A stretch of DNA of 64,000 nucleotides. Source: Sporosarcina beigongshangi. Its GTDB lineage: Bacteria > Actinomycetota > Actinomycetes > Actinomycetales > Micrococcaceae. The notes under the pieces were generated by a model that was not told the origin of the DNA, made no database searches, and saw only the letters and a program-made list of their open reading frames with translations. The position numbers and the translations under genes were made by a program. The stretch spans positions 1-64,000 of the forward strand of contig NZ_JADHDY010000001.1 of the NCBI RefSeq assembly GCF_016820535.1, given 5' to 3'. Every line of letters starts with the position of its first letter. Position 1 is the first letter of the stretch. This document shows positions 6,915 through 16,099 of this stretch, piece by piece.

Positions 6915-8425
6915 TTGTTGAACTTCCTGTCAAGGGCGTTGGATACCTGGGTCAGGATGGTGATGACGATGAAGTACAGCGCCGCCACAATCAGCAGGGT
7001 CTCGCCCGTGCGGAAGTTGGAGGCGTAGATCTGCTGGCCCTGGTAGGTCAGCTCCGCGAAGCCGATCACGGCCAGGAGGGATGTGTCCTTCAAAGTGATG
7101 ATGAACTGGTTGATGAACGACGGCGTCATGATCTTGATCGCCTGCGGCACCACTACACGGCGCATCGAGGTGACGTAGCTCAGGCCGAGGCTGCGGCTGG
7201 CTTCCAGCTGGCCCGGGTCAACCGACTGGATGCCGCCGCGGACGATTTCCGTCATGTAGGCGCCGGCGTTCAGGCTCAGCGTGATGACGCCGGCCGTGAG
7301 CACGTCGAGGGGCTGGCCGGTCATCTGGGGCAGGCCGAAGTAGAAGAAGAACGCCTGGACCAGCAGCGGGGTGCCGCGGAAAATGGAGACGTAGGTGGTG
7401 GCGATGCCGCGCAGGACAATGTTTTCGGAGACCTTGAAGAAGCCGAACAGGATGCCCAGGACCAGGGCGATGGCCAGGGAGAGCACGGTGGCGACCATGG
7501 TCAGCCACAGGCCCTTCATGAGTGCCGGCCAGCTGTTCTTGAGGAGCTCGAAGAAGCCGCCCTGTTCCTGCACCTCGGACTTGGCCAGGTACTTGTCAAG
7601 GATCTTCTGGTACTCGCCGTTGGCCTTCAGCGTGGCCAGGCCGTCGTTGAACGCCGCGAGCAGGTCTTGGTTCTGACCCTTGTTGACGGCGAAGCCGTAG
7701 GAGCTGCCCTGCTCCTTGTCCGTGACGATCTTCAGCCCGTTGTTCTGGCTGACGCCGTAGGCCAGCACCGGGTAGTCATCGAAGACGGCGACGGAGTTGC
7801 CGGCCTTGACGTCGTCGTACATGGTGGCCGAATCGGCGAGTGCCTTGACCGTAAAGCCGTACTGGCCGGCGATGGACTTGGCGAAGGACTCGCCTTCACT
7901 GCCGCGCTTGGCGGTGACGGTCTTGCCCTTCAGGTCCGCATAGGACTTGATGTCCTGGTTGTTCTTGGCCACGGCCATCTGTACGCCGGAATCGAAGTAC
8001 GGATCGGAGAAGTCAAAGATTTTCTTCCGCTCGTCCGTGATGGACATGCCGGCGATGACGCCCGCCACTTGGTTGGACTGCAACGCCTGCAGTGCGGCGT
8101 CGAAGCCGAGCGACTTGATGTCGACCGTGAAGCCCTCTTCGTCGGCGATGGCGTGAAGCAGGTCCATGTCAATGCCCACCAGGTTCCCGCTGCCGTCGCG
8201 GAACTCAAACGGGGCGAAGGTGGTGTCCGTGGCGATGGCAAAGGTCTTGCCCTTCACGTCGGCGCCCTGGACGCCGGCAGACTGGGCGCCGGCCTGCGGG
8301 GCGGCCGGCGCACTCAGCGCTGAGGCGCCGCCGATCCCCAGCAGCATGGCGGCAACAGTAAAAAAGGCGGCGAGGGCGGCAAATATGCCGCCCCTGCGCC
8401 GCCGCATGGGTGAGTGCCTAAGCAT
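6911..8425 (-). CDS. ABC transporter substrate-binding protein-permease fusion
   Basis: One 504-residue chain joins two normally separate subunits. Residues 1-40 are a Sec signal peptide or anchor (RRRRGG, then a hydrophobic run to SALSAP) without a lipobox Cys. Residues about 58-285 are a periplasmic-binding-protein type 2 domain ([47 protein letters not shown]). Residues about 290-504 are a PAAT permease with the inner-membrane EAA block ([20 protein letters not shown]). The fusion tethers the binding domain to the membrane, as in GlnP-type importers. AAGGGA lies 5 nt before ATG 8425. The ATPase gene follows with a 4-nt overlap. Substrate is likely glutamine, glutamate or a related amino acid. 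Confidence 0.94.
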   Translation of the reverse strand: MLRHSPMRRRRGGIFAALAAFFTVAAMLLGIGGASALSAPAAPQAGAQSAGVQGADVKGKTFAIATDTTFAPFEFRDGSGNLVGIDMDLLHAIADEEGFTVDIKSLGFDAALQALQSNQVAGVIAGMSITDERKKIFDFSDPYFDSGVQMAVAKNNQDIKSYADLKGKTVTAKRGSEGESFAKSIAGQYGFTVKALADSATMYDDVKAGNSVAVFDDYPVLAYGVSQNNGLKIVTDKEQGSSYGFAVNKGQNQDLLAAFNDGLATLKANGEYQKILDKYLAKSEVQEQGGFFELLKNSWPALMKGLWLTMVATVLSLAIALVLGILFGFFKVSENIVLRGIATTYVSIFRGTPLLVQAFFFYFGLPQMTGQPLDVLTAGVITLSLNAGAYMTEIVRGGIQSVDPGQLEASRSLGLSYVTSMRRVVVPQAIKIMTPSFINQFIITLKDTSLLAVIGFAELTYQGQQIYASNFRTGETLLIVAALYFIVITILTQVSNALDRKFNK

Positions 8426-8669
8426 AGTTTTCCCTTACAACGATGGATTCGAGCCCTGTCCAGACGAATTAAGTACCCCCAAGACGTTACAGCGTAAAGT
8501 CCCAACAGGCGAGACGAAGTGGATTTTGTCGCGGTCCCGTGTCCCCGAAACGGCCTCGCCCGGGTGCCCGGAAGCACGCCGGCTGGCCTAGGCTTGATGT
8601 GATGCACGCTACCGGCGGGCATCGTCGGCGCCCGCCGAGACACCGCCGATCCACTGCGGAAAGAAGGCC

Positions 8670-10178
8670 ATGAACAAGCCCAACGTGATTCTCATTTGTG
8701 TCGACGAGTGGCGCGGGGACTGCCTCGGCGCCGAAGGGCACCCCCACGTGCAGACCCCGCACCTGGACGAGCTGGCCGCCAAGGGTGCCCGCTTCCGCCA
8801 CGCCTACTCGGCAACCCCCACCTGCGTCCCGGCCCGGGTGGCCCTCTTCACGGGCCAGTCCCAGGAGCGCCACGGCCGGGTGGGCTATGAGGAGGGCGTG
8901 AGGTTCGACGACGTCCATCCCGTCACGCTGCAGGGCGAGTTCCGCCGGGCGGGCTACCAGACGCAGGCTATCGGGAAGCTTCACGTGTACCCGGAGCGCT
9001 CCCGGGTGGGCTTCGACGAGGTCCTCCTGCACGACGGCTTCCTGCACCATGCCCGGCGGGAGCACCGCCGCGACTTCAAGTTTTTTGACGACTACGTTCC
9101 GTGGCTGCGCCGCCAGCCCGGCGCCACTGCGGACGAGGAGTACATGGACCACGGAGTGAATTGCAACTCCACCGTGGCCCGGCCCTGGGACAAGGCGGAG
9201 CGGCTGCACCCGACCAACTGGACGGCGGGGCAGGCCGTTGAGTGGCTGTACCGCCGGGACCCCTCCAAGCCGTTCTTCCTCTATCTGTCCTTCCACCGCC
9301 CCCACCCGCCGTACGATCCGCCGGCGTGGGCCATGGAGATGTACCTGGACCTGCCCGCCGTGGAGCGGCGGGTGGGCGACTGGGTGCAGCACTACGAATC
9401 CGTGCGCCGCGACGGCCTGCACCAGACGGCCTTCGGCACCCTCGCCCCGGCCGTGACCCATCGGGCCAGGGCAGGGTACTACGGACTCATGACGCAGATC
9501 GACCACCAGCTCATGCGGCTCTTTGAGGCGCTGGCCGAGTTTGGCCTGGAGGACAACACCGTCATCGCGTTCACCTCGGACCACGGCGAAATGCTGGGCG
9601 ACCACGACTTTTACCGCAAGGCCGTCGGCTATGAGGGCTCCGCGCGGGTCCCGCTGATCGTCACACCGGCCCCCAATGATGCAGCCGCCGTGCGAGGGAC
9701 AGTGGTGGATGAGGTGGTTGAACTGCGGGACATCATGCCCACCCTCCTGGACCTGGCGGGCGTGCCCGTTCCTGCCTCCTGCGACGGGAAGTCGCTGGCG
9801 GGGTTCCTGCGGGAAGCGCCTGCCGACGCCGGCCCTTCAGGGGAAGTTCCTGCCGCGGTTGGGCCGTGGCGTGAATGGCTGCACGGTGAGCACGTCTACT
9901 TTGGCCAGTCGCTGCAGTGGGTCACGGACGGGCACGTGAAGTACCTGTGGGCGTCAGGTTGGGGAACCGAGGAGCTGTTCGACCTTGACGCCGACCCCGG
10001 CGAGCTTCACAACCTCGCTCCCCTGCCCGGACATGCGGAGCTTTTGGCATTGTGGAAGGGCCGGCTTATTGAGGCGCTCACGGGCCGCGAGGAGGGATTT
10101 GTGCACGACGGCGAACTGGTCACCGGTGTGCCCGTGGCCACCATGCTCTCGCATGCCAGGGCCCTGGCGGGGCGGTAG
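8670..10178 (+). CDS. Sulfatase family hydrolase
   Basis: This 502-residue protein belongs to the alkaline-phosphatase superfamily. Metal ligands of the N-terminal block are in NVILICVDEWRGDCLG. The sulfatase signature C52-V-P-A-R56 (in ATPTCVPAR) carries the Cys that would be oxidised to formylglycine. Further family blocks are QAIGKLHVYP, FLYLSFHRPHPPYDPP and FTSDHGEMLGDHDF, the last with the Asp-His metal ligands. No signal peptide is seen, so it is probably cytoplasmic, as many choline-sulfatase-like enzymes are. GAAAGAAGG precedes the ATG. No formylglycine-generating enzyme is in the window. The substrate is unknown; an organic sulfate ester or a phosphonate ester is possible. It stands alone, convergent with glnE. 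Confidence 0.9.
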   Translation: MNKPNVILICVDEWRGDCLGAEGHPHVQTPHLDELAAKGARFRHAYSATPTCVPARVALFTGQSQERHGRVGYEEGVRFDDVHPVTLQGEFRRAGYQTQAIGKLHVYPERSRVGFDEVLLHDGFLHHARREHRRDFKFFDDYVPWLRRQPGATADEEYMDHGVNCNSTVARPWDKAERLHPTNWTAGQAVEWLYRRDPSKPFFLYLSFHRPHPPYDPPAWAMEMYLDLPAVERRVGDWVQHYESVRRDGLHQTAFGTLAPAVTHRARAGYYGLMTQIDHQLMRLFEALAEFGLEDNTVIAFTSDHGEMLGDHDFYRKAVGYEGSARVPLIVTPAPNDAAAVRGTVVDEVVELRDIMPTLLDLAGVPVPASCDGKSLAGFLREAPADAGPSGEVPAAVGPWREWLHGEHVYFGQSLQWVTDGHVKYLWASGWGTEELFDLDADPGELHNLAPLPGHAELLALWKGRLIEALTGREEGFVHDGELVTGVPVATMLSHARALAGR

Positions 10179-10213
10179 GCTCCGCGCCGTGCCTGCGGGC
10201 GCCGCGATGCTGC

Positions 10214-13200
10214 TCAGCCGTAGAAGAGCCGCTCAAACACGGCGCGGGCACGGCGGGTCAAGCCCAGGTAGTCTTCCTCGAACGCCGTGGCGTTGCCGGG
10301 TTCATAGCCGCACCAGCGCGCCACGGCCTCCAAGTCCCGCCGCGCCGAAGGCAGCAGGTCGGAGGGCTTGCCCGTCCACATGACGTTGGCGTTGCGGATG
10401 CGGCCTGCCAGGCGCCACGCCGCCTCGAGCACGGCGGCGTCCTCCCCGCCCACGAGGTCCAGCCGGACGGCGGCATGGAGGGCCGGGATTGTGGCCGTGG
10501 TGCGCAGTTCCGGATGGTCGTGGGCGTGCTGGAGCTGCAGCAACTGGACCAGCCACTCAACATCGCTGAGCCCGCCGCGGCCCAGTTTCACATGCCGTGA
10601 CGGATCGGCACCGCGCGGCAGCCGCTCCGATTCCATGCGCGCCTTGATCCGCTTGATCTCACGCAGGCTGGCCTCCGGCAGCTCCCGGGGATAGCGGATG
10701 GGGTCGGCCATGGTGATGAAGTCCGCCGCGAGCTGGTCCGAGCCGGCCATGGGCAGCGCACGCAGCAGCGCCTGCGCCTCCCACGGGGACGACCAGCGCT
10801 GGTAGTACTCCCGGTAGGCGTCCAGGGATCGCACGAGCGGACCGTTGCGCCCTTCCGGGCGAAGGTCCGCGTCGACGGTGAGCACCCGTTCGGCCATGAT
10901 GGCCGGGCGCAGGGGTGCCGTCAACAGCGCCGTCAGCCTCTGCACAATGGCCTTGGCCTGCTGCGTGGCCGCGGGCGCATCCGATTCGGGCAACCCCGCA
11001 ACAGGCCGGTGCACAAACAACACGTCGGCGTCGGAGCCGTAGCCGATCTCCCGCCCGCCCTGCCGGCCCATGGCCACCACCAGCACCCGCGTCAGCGGCT
11101 CGGTGTCCCCGTACACTTCGTTTTCTGCCACGAGCAGGGCGCCGAGGACCGCGGCCCGGTCGGTGTCGCTCAACGCCAGCGCCACGGCGTCCTGGTCCAG
11201 CAGCCCGCAGCAGTCCGCGATGGCAACGCGCAGGATCTCGCGCTGGCGCAGCAGCCGGATCAGCCGGATGGAGTCCGGGCCGCCGCCGTGCCTGGACAGC
11301 GTGGACTGGATTTCGCCCCACTGCGATTCAAAGCTCTGCGGCACCAGTTCCTTCGAGTTCCCCAGCCAGGCCGTGGCCTCCGGGGAAAACGCCAATAGGT
11401 CGGCCACGAGGGAGGAGCTGGACAGCAGGTGGCACAGCCGTTCCGCGGCGGCCTGGTGGTCGCGCAGCATGCCGAGGTACCAATGGGAGGTGCCGAGTGC
11501 ATCGCTCACCCTGCGGAAGGCGAGGAGCCCTGCGTCGGGGTCCACGCCGTCGGCCAGCCAGCCCAGCAGCACCGGCAGCAGCTGGCGCTGCAGGGCGGCA
11601 CGGCGGCTCACCCCTGCCGTCAGCGCCTCAATGTGCCGCACCGCGCCGGCCGCGTCCCGGTAGCCGAGCGCGGCGAGGCGGGCCTTCGCGGCGTCCGTGG
11701 TCAGGGCTGCGTCCTCGGCGCTGAGGTTCGCCGCGGTGGCCAGGATGGGGCGGTAGAAGATGCGCTCATGGAGGGCGCTGACGGAGCGCTTGACCTTGGC
11801 CCAGTCAGCCAGCAGGGAATCGGCGCTGGGCCGTTTCGTGTTCAGCGGACCGGTGACCGACCGTGCCAGGGCCCGCAACTGCTGGGGGTCGCTGGGCATG
11901 GTGTGGGTTCGGCGCATGTGGACCAGCTGGATCCGGTGTTCCAGGACGCGCAGGTAGCTGTAGTGGCTGAGCAGCAGCGCCGCGTCCGTGCGGCCAACGT
12001 AGCCCTCCTTGGCCAGGGCGTCGATGGCGGCCGTGGTGGCCCGCACCCGCAGGCTTTCATCGGTCTTGCCGTGCACGAGCTGCAGCAGCTGGACGCTGAA
12101 CTCAACGTCCCGCAGCCCGCCGCGGCCCAGCTTGATCTGGCGGTCCGCCTCGGCGTCGGGGATGTTGGCCGCCACCCGGCGGCGCATGGCCTGGACGGAT
12201 TCGACAAAGCCGTCGCGCTCCGACGATGCCCAGATCAGTGGCGCCACGGCTTCTTCAAACGCCCGCCCCAGCTCCGCGTTCCCGGCGATGGCACGGGCCT
12301 TCAGCAGGGCCTGGAATTCCCAGCTCTGTGCCCAGCGCTGGTAATAGGCCAGGTAGGAATCCAGGGTGCGCACGAGCGGGCCGTCCTTGCCCTCGGGGCG
12401 CAGGTTGGCGTCCACCTCCCACAGCCCCGGTTCGCGTTCCGGGGCGTAGATGGTGCGGGAAACGGCCCCGGCCAGCGCATTGCCCACGCGCACGACGGCG
12501 GTCTCGTCGAGTTCCGTCGGCCGCGGCTCCTCCGGCCGGCCGGCCCCGCCGGCCGTTTCGGCGCCTGCCCGCGGTGCCACAACGTACATGACGTCCACGT
12601 CGGAAATGTAGTTCAGCTCCCGCGCCCCGCACTTGCCCATGCCGATGACGGCCAGTTCCACGGCGGCCACGGTCGCTGCACCCATGGCGGCGCCCACCTC
12701 GGTGCGGGCCACGGCCAGGGCGGCCTCCAGCGCAGCCGCCGCCAGGTCCGCCAGTTCGGCGCCGACCCCGGGCATGGCCTCCTGCGGCGAGTCTGCGGCC
12801 AGGTCCCGAACGGCCAGCTCGCACAGGTGCCGGCGGTAGCTGGTCCGCAGGGCGATCCGCGCATCCTTGCCCTCCAGCGCGGACACGGGAACCTCGGATT
12901 CAGGGTCCGCACCCACTGCACGAAGCAGCGAGCTGCGGAGCCCCGCGGCGTCGGCGGGCGCCGGCAGCTGGGAGGGTCCGCCGTCGAACATCTCCAGGTG
13001 CCCGGGATGGCGCGTCAGGAAATCTGCCAGCGCCTCGGAGGCGCCCAGCAGGCGGAACAGCGGCTCGTTCGGGGCGGGCCGGGTGGTGTCGGGGTCCAAG
13101 GGGAAGAGACGGGTCCGGCTCTCGGGGACGGCGCTGAGCAGCCGCACCAGGGACTGCAGGGCCATGTCCGGGTTGTCGGCCAGGGCCAGCGCGTCCAGCA

Positions 13201-13306
13201 GCTCCGGCTGGTCAAGCCCTGCAAGTTCGGGGAAGCCAAGGAAGCGCTCGCACATTTCAAGGTCGGAGAAGCCCCGGGATATCAAGGTGCGGGTCAGTGA
13301 ACTCAT
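10214..13306 (-). CDS. glnE: Glutamine synthetase adenylyltransferase / deadenylylase
   Basis: GlnE attaches AMP to, and removes it from, the regulatory Tyr of glutamine synthetase according to nitrogen status. The 1030-residue protein has the duplicated nucleotidyltransferase layout: a first domain with GKCGARELNYISDVDVMYV near residue 230 and a second with GRQGGREIGYGSDADVLFVH near 750, each followed by the RPEGK/RNGPLVR block and a helical bundle (RHVKLGRGGLSDVEWLVQLL). Both catalytic Asp pairs are intact, so both activities should be present. It starts 8 nt after the glnA2 stop, so they form an operon. The target Tyr402 is present in GlnA (2486-3910). GlnA2 has no equivalent Tyr in the aligned loop. 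Confidence 0.97.
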   Translation of the reverse strand: MSSLTRTLISRGFSDLEMCERFLGFPELAGLDQPELLDALALADNPDMALQSLVRLLSAVPESRTRLFPLDPDTTRPAPNEPLFRLLGASEALADFLTRHPGHLEMFDGGPSQLPAPADAAGLRSSLLRAVGADPESEVPVSALEGKDARIALRTSYRRHLCELAVRDLAADSPQEAMPGVGAELADLAAAALEAALAVARTEVGAAMGAATVAAVELAVIGMGKCGARELNYISDVDVMYVVAPRAGAETAGGAGRPEEPRPTELDETAVVRVGNALAGAVSRTIYAPEREPGLWEVDANLRPEGKDGPLVRTLDSYLAYYQRWAQSWEFQALLKARAIAGNAELGRAFEEAVAPLIWASSERDGFVESVQAMRRRVAANIPDAEADRQIKLGRGGLRDVEFSVQLLQLVHGKTDESLRVRATTAAIDALAKEGYVGRTDAALLLSHYSYLRVLEHRIQLVHMRRTHTMPSDPQQLRALARSVTGPLNTKRPSADSLLADWAKVKRSVSALHERIFYRPILATAANLSAEDAALTTDAAKARLAALGYRDAAGAVRHIEALTAGVSRRAALQRQLLPVLLGWLADGVDPDAGLLAFRRVSDALGTSHWYLGMLRDHQAAAERLCHLLSSSSLVADLLAFSPEATAWLGNSKELVPQSFESQWGEIQSTLSRHGGGPDSIRLIRLLRQREILRVAIADCCGLLDQDAVALALSDTDRAAVLGALLVAENEVYGDTEPLTRVLVVAMGRQGGREIGYGSDADVLFVHRPVAGLPESDAPAATQQAKAIVQRLTALLTAPLRPAIMAERVLTVDADLRPEGRNGPLVRSLDAYREYYQRWSSPWEAQALLRALPMAGSDQLAADFITMADPIRYPRELPEASLREIKRIKARMESERLPRGADPSRHVKLGRGGLSDVEWLVQLLQLQHAHDHPELRTTATIPALHAAVRLDLVGGEDAAVLEAAWRLAGRIRNANVMWTGKPSDLLPSARRDLEAVARWCGYEPGNATAFEEDYLGLTRRARAVFERLFYG

Positions 13307-13314
13307 GGCGGAGC

Positions 13315-14661
13315 CTAGAGCACCCCCAGGTACCGGTTGATCTCATACGGGGTGACCTGCAGGCGGTACTCCTGCCATTCCTCGCGCTTGTTGCGCAGGA
13401 AGTTCTCAAAGACCTGCTCGCCCAGGATTGCCGGCATCAGCTCGGATTCCTCCATCTGGCGCACGGCGTCGTGAAGGCTGGAGGGCAGCGGATCGTGGCC
13501 CAGGGCGCGGCGTTCGGCGCTGGTCAGGGCGCTGATGTCCTCCACGGCGGCCGGCGGCAGCTCATAGCCTTCCTCGATGCCCTTGAGCCCGGCCCCGAGC
13601 AGCACGGCGTAGGCCAGGTAGGGGTTGGCGGCGGAGTCGATGCCGCGGTACTCGATGCGTGAGGCCTGCCCCTTGCCGGGCTTGTACAGCGGCACACGGA
13701 CCAGTGCGGAGCGGTTGTTGTGCCCCCAGGAGACGTAGCTGGGGGCTTCTCCCCCGCCCCAAAGGCGCTTGTAGGAGTTCACAAACTGGTTGGTGACGGC
13801 CGTGAATTCGGGGGCGTGTTTAAGGATGCCCGCCATGAACTGGCGCGCGGTCTTGGAAAGTTGGTATTCGGCACCGGGTTCGTGGAAGGCGTTGGAGTCG
13901 CCCTCGAACAGGGAGAAGTGGGTGTGCATGCCGGAGCCGGGGTGTGTGGAAAACGGCTTGGGCATGAACGTGGCGTAGGTGCCCTGCTGGATGGCGACCT
14001 CACGGATCACGGTGCGGAACGTCATGATGTTGTCCGCCGTGGCGAGGGCGTCGGCATAGCGCAGGTCGATCTCGTTTTGGCCTGGCCCGCCCTCGTGGTG
14101 GCTGAACTCAACGGAGATGCCCACATCCTCCAGCATGGTGACGGCGGTGCGCCGGAAGTCCTGGGCGACCCCGCCCGGGACATGGTCAAAGTACCCGGCC
14201 TGGTCAACGGGGACGGGGATGCCGTCCGGTCCGGGACGGTCGCTCTTCAGCAGGTAAAACTCAATCTCGGGGTGCGTGTAGCAGGTGAAGCCCATGTCCG
14301 CGGCCTTCTCCAGCGTGCGCTTGAGGACGTTGCGGGGATCGGCTGCGGAGGGCTCGCCGTCGGGCGTGAGGACGTCGCAGAACATGCGCGAGGTCTGCTC
14401 CGACTTGCCGTTGCCGCGCCAGGGCAGAATGGCGAACGTGGAGGGGTCGGGCTGGGCCAGCATGTCCGATTCGAAGACCCGGGCCAGGCCCTCGATGGCG
14501 GAGCCGTCAAAGCCGAGGCCTTCTTCAAAGGCGCCTTCCACTTCGGCCGGCGCCAGGGCCACTGATTTCAGGGAACCCACGACGTCTGTGAACCAGAGCC
14601 GCACAAAACGGACATCACGCTCTTCGATGGTGCGCAACACAAATTCCTGTTGACGGTTCAC
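13315..14661 (-). CDS. glnA2: Type I glutamine synthetase paralogue (GlnA2)
   Basis: This is a 448-residue GSI-alpha-like protein with the family blocks GFDGSAIEGLARVFESDM, THPEIEFYLLK, FSHHEGGPGQNEIDLRYADA, TFMPKPFSTHPGSGMHTH and NNRSALVRVP. The adenylylation loop of GlnA is replaced by a Tyr-less stretch (VEDISALTSAERRALGH), so GlnE should not modify it. Mycobacterial GlnA2 is dispensable for growth; some actinobacterial paralogues ligate polyamines rather than ammonia, so the true substrate is open. I chose GTG 14661 (VNRQQEFVLRTIEERD) because AGAGG lies 7 nt upstream and the protein aligns from there; 28 codons further upstream are open but unconserved. glnE follows in the same operon. 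Confidence 0.95.
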   Translation of the reverse strand: MNRQQEFVLRTIEERDVRFVRLWFTDVVGSLKSVALAPAEVEGAFEEGLGFDGSAIEGLARVFESDMLAQPDPSTFAILPWRGNGKSEQTSRMFCDVLTPDGEPSAADPRNVLKRTLEKAADMGFTCYTHPEIEFYLLKSDRPGPDGIPVPVDQAGYFDHVPGGVAQDFRRTAVTMLEDVGISVEFSHHEGGPGQNEIDLRYADALATADNIMTFRTVIREVAIQQGTYATFMPKPFSTHPGSGMHTHFSLFEGDSNAFHEPGAEYQLSKTARQFMAGILKHAPEFTAVTNQFVNSYKRLWGGGEAPSYVSWGHNNRSALVRVPLYKPGKGQASRIEYRGIDSAANPYLAYAVLLGAGLKGIEEGYELPPAAVEDISALTSAERRALGHDPLPSSLHDAVRQMEESELMPAILGEQVFENFLRNKREEWQEYRLQVTPYEINRYLGVL

Positions 14662-14750
14662 GCCGCTGCCTCTTTCATATGGTGACGCCCGCAAACACGC
14701 CCTCACATGAGCGGTTGCGGGGAGCTTGGTTCCTGCATTGATCACTCTAC

Positions 14751-14773
14751 TAAGTACATGCGGTTAGTACTTA
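14751..14773. promoter_or_regulatory. Inverted repeat between divergent glnA2 and panB
   Basis: TAAGTAC (14751-14757) and GTACTTA (14767-14773) form a 7-bp inverted repeat with a 9-bp spacer, in an AT-richer patch of the 173-bp glnA2/panB intergenic region. On the minus strand TTGTTA and TTAGTA flank it at promoter-like spacing. It may be an operator or promoter of glnA2-glnE. Confidence 0.35.
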
Positions 14774-14822
14774 ACAATGGGCTCCACGCCATGCCCCGGA
14801 CTTGCCGCGGCGCAACTCGTAA

Positions 14823-14828
14823 TAAGCT
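14823..14828 (+). promoter_or_regulatory. -10 box of leaderless panB
   Basis: TAAGCT, then GGTGGC, then ATG 14835. The map gene has the same GGTGGC 6-mer between its -10 and ATG. No spaced Shine-Dalgarno sequence is present. Confidence 0.5.
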
Positions 14829-14834
14829 GGTGGC

Positions 14835-15785
14835 ATGGCATCCTCAAGCATCCCTGATTCCTCCGCGCCCGCACACAACGCCGTGTCAGGCGAACCGGCC
14901 CTCGCGCCCGAGCTTCCCGGACCCTACGGCAATGGTGCTGCTTCGGCCACCGGCACTGCCGCCCCGGGCCCCTCCGGCGTTCCCGCCAAGGCGGCCAAGG
15001 TTCGCACCCACCACCTGCAGGCAGCCAAGCGCGCCGGGGAAAAGTTCGCCATGCTCACGGCCTACGACCAGTACACGGCACAGATTTTCGACGAGGCCGG
15101 GATCGAGGTCCTCCTGGTGGGCGACTCCGCCTCCAACAACGTCCTGGGCAACGAGACCTCCCTGCCCATCACCCTGGACGAGATGATCATCTTCTCCCGC
15201 GCAGTCACGGCCGGCGCCAAGCGCGCGCTCGTGGTCGCCGACCTGCCGTTCGGCTCCTATGAGCAGTCCCCCCAGCAGGCCATCGCCTCCTCCGTGAGGC
15301 TCATGAAGGAAGGCCTGGTCCATGCCGTCAAGATGGAGGGCGGCGCGTACTACGCCCCCACCGTCCGCGCCATGACCCAGGCCGGCATCCCCGTCATGGC
15401 CCACATCGGCTTCACCCCGCAGGCAGAGCATGTACTGGGCGGCTACCGGGTCCAGGGCCGAGGCGAGTTTGCCCAGGCCATGATTGACGACGCCGTTGCC
15501 CTGGTCGACGCCGGAGCGTTCTGCGTGTTGATGGAAATGGTTCCGGCCGAAACCGCCGCCGCCGTGGATGCGGCTGTAGCCGTGCCAACCGTCGGCATCG
15601 GCGCCGGAAACTCCACCACCGGCCAGGTGCTGGTGTGGCAGGACATGGCCGGGCTGCGGACCGGCAAGATGGCCAAGTTCGTCAAGCAGTACGCCCAGAT
15701 GCGCACCATCCTGGCCGACGCAGCCCGCGAGTACGCCGACGAAGTCCGCAGCGGCGTGTTCCCAGGCCCGGAGCACACCTTCTAG
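14835..15785 (+). CDS. panB: 3-methyl-2-oxobutanoate hydroxymethyltransferase
   Basis: PanB adds a hydroxymethyl group from methylene-tetrahydrofolate to alpha-ketoisovalerate, the first step of pantothenate and CoA synthesis. The 316-residue protein shows MLTAYDQYTAQIFDEAGI, the metal-binding LLVGDSASNNVLGNE, VKMEGG, GIPVMAHIGFTPQ, and the catalytic MEMVPAE with GIGAGNSTTGQVLVWQDM. The first 50 residues are a low-complexity Ala/Pro/Gly tail that the family does not usually have. The start is supported by a -10 box 6 nt upstream. No other pantothenate gene is nearby; mycobacteria also place panB in this region (Rv2225). Confidence 0.95.
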   Translation: MASSSIPDSSAPAHNAVSGEPALAPELPGPYGNGAASATGTAAPGPSGVPAKAAKVRTHHLQAAKRAGEKFAMLTAYDQYTAQIFDEAGIEVLLVGDSASNNVLGNETSLPITLDEMIIFSRAVTAGAKRALVVADLPFGSYEQSPQQAIASSVRLMKEGLVHAVKMEGGAYYAPTVRAMTQAGIPVMAHIGFTPQAEHVLGGYRVQGRGEFAQAMIDDAVALVDAGAFCVLMEMVPAETAAAVDAAVAVPTVGIGAGNSTTGQVLVWQDMAGLRTGKMAKFVKQYAQMRTILADAAREYADEVRSGVFPGPEHTF

Positions 15786-15820
15786 GCCCCGGCGGCGCCC
15801 CGGCACAATGGCCGGGCGGG

Positions 15821-15994
15821 CTATTCGTCGTCGTCCTCTTCAAAGGCATCCGCAGCCTCATTGCGGGCGCGGACCCTGTCCAGCGCAGCCTCGGCCTCGG
15901 CACGGGTCTCATAGGGGCCGATGAGCTTCTGCCAGTCGGACTGGGCGTCTTTCTCGACCTCGTGCGTCTCCACGTTGTACCAATACTGGGCCAT
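15821..15994 (-). CDS. Small SPOR-like protein
   Basis: This 57-residue acidic protein (MAQYWYNVETHEVEKDAQSD) has a short WYNV strand, WQKLIGPYETRAEAEAAL and an acidic tail FEEDDDE. The IGPYETRAEAEAAL part resembles half of a SPOR domain (the GPYxTxxxAexa pattern), and related short proteins are annotated as SPOR-domain proteins in Arthrobacter genomes. AAGGAGG with 5 nt spacing points to ATG 15994; a longer start at 16030 lacks a site. It lies convergent with panB and divergent from map. Function is unknown. Confidence 0.75.
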   Translation of the reverse strand: MAQYWYNVETHEVEKDAQSDWQKLIGPYETRAEAEAALDRVRARNEAADAFEEDDDE

Positions 15995-16087
15995 GGCTTC
16001 CTCCTTGGACGGGACGTATGTCACTGTCATCTTAGGCCCCGCATGCGGGACAGGTCCCCAGCCTGCGGCGGCCGGCGGAAAAACTTA

Positions 16088-16093
16088 TAGGAT
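16088..16093 (+). promoter_or_regulatory. -10 box of leaderless map
   Basis: TAGGAT, then GGTGGC, then ATG 16100: a 6-nt gap that would place the transcription start on the ATG. Confidence 0.5.
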
Positions 16094-16099
16094 GGTGGC

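Noticed and set aside
11429-13300. A 623-codon open frame on the plus strand opposite glnE
   Set aside because: It mirrors glnE in a codon-phase expected of very GC-rich DNA, lacks a ribosome site and resembles no family. The minus-strand glnE has full domain support.
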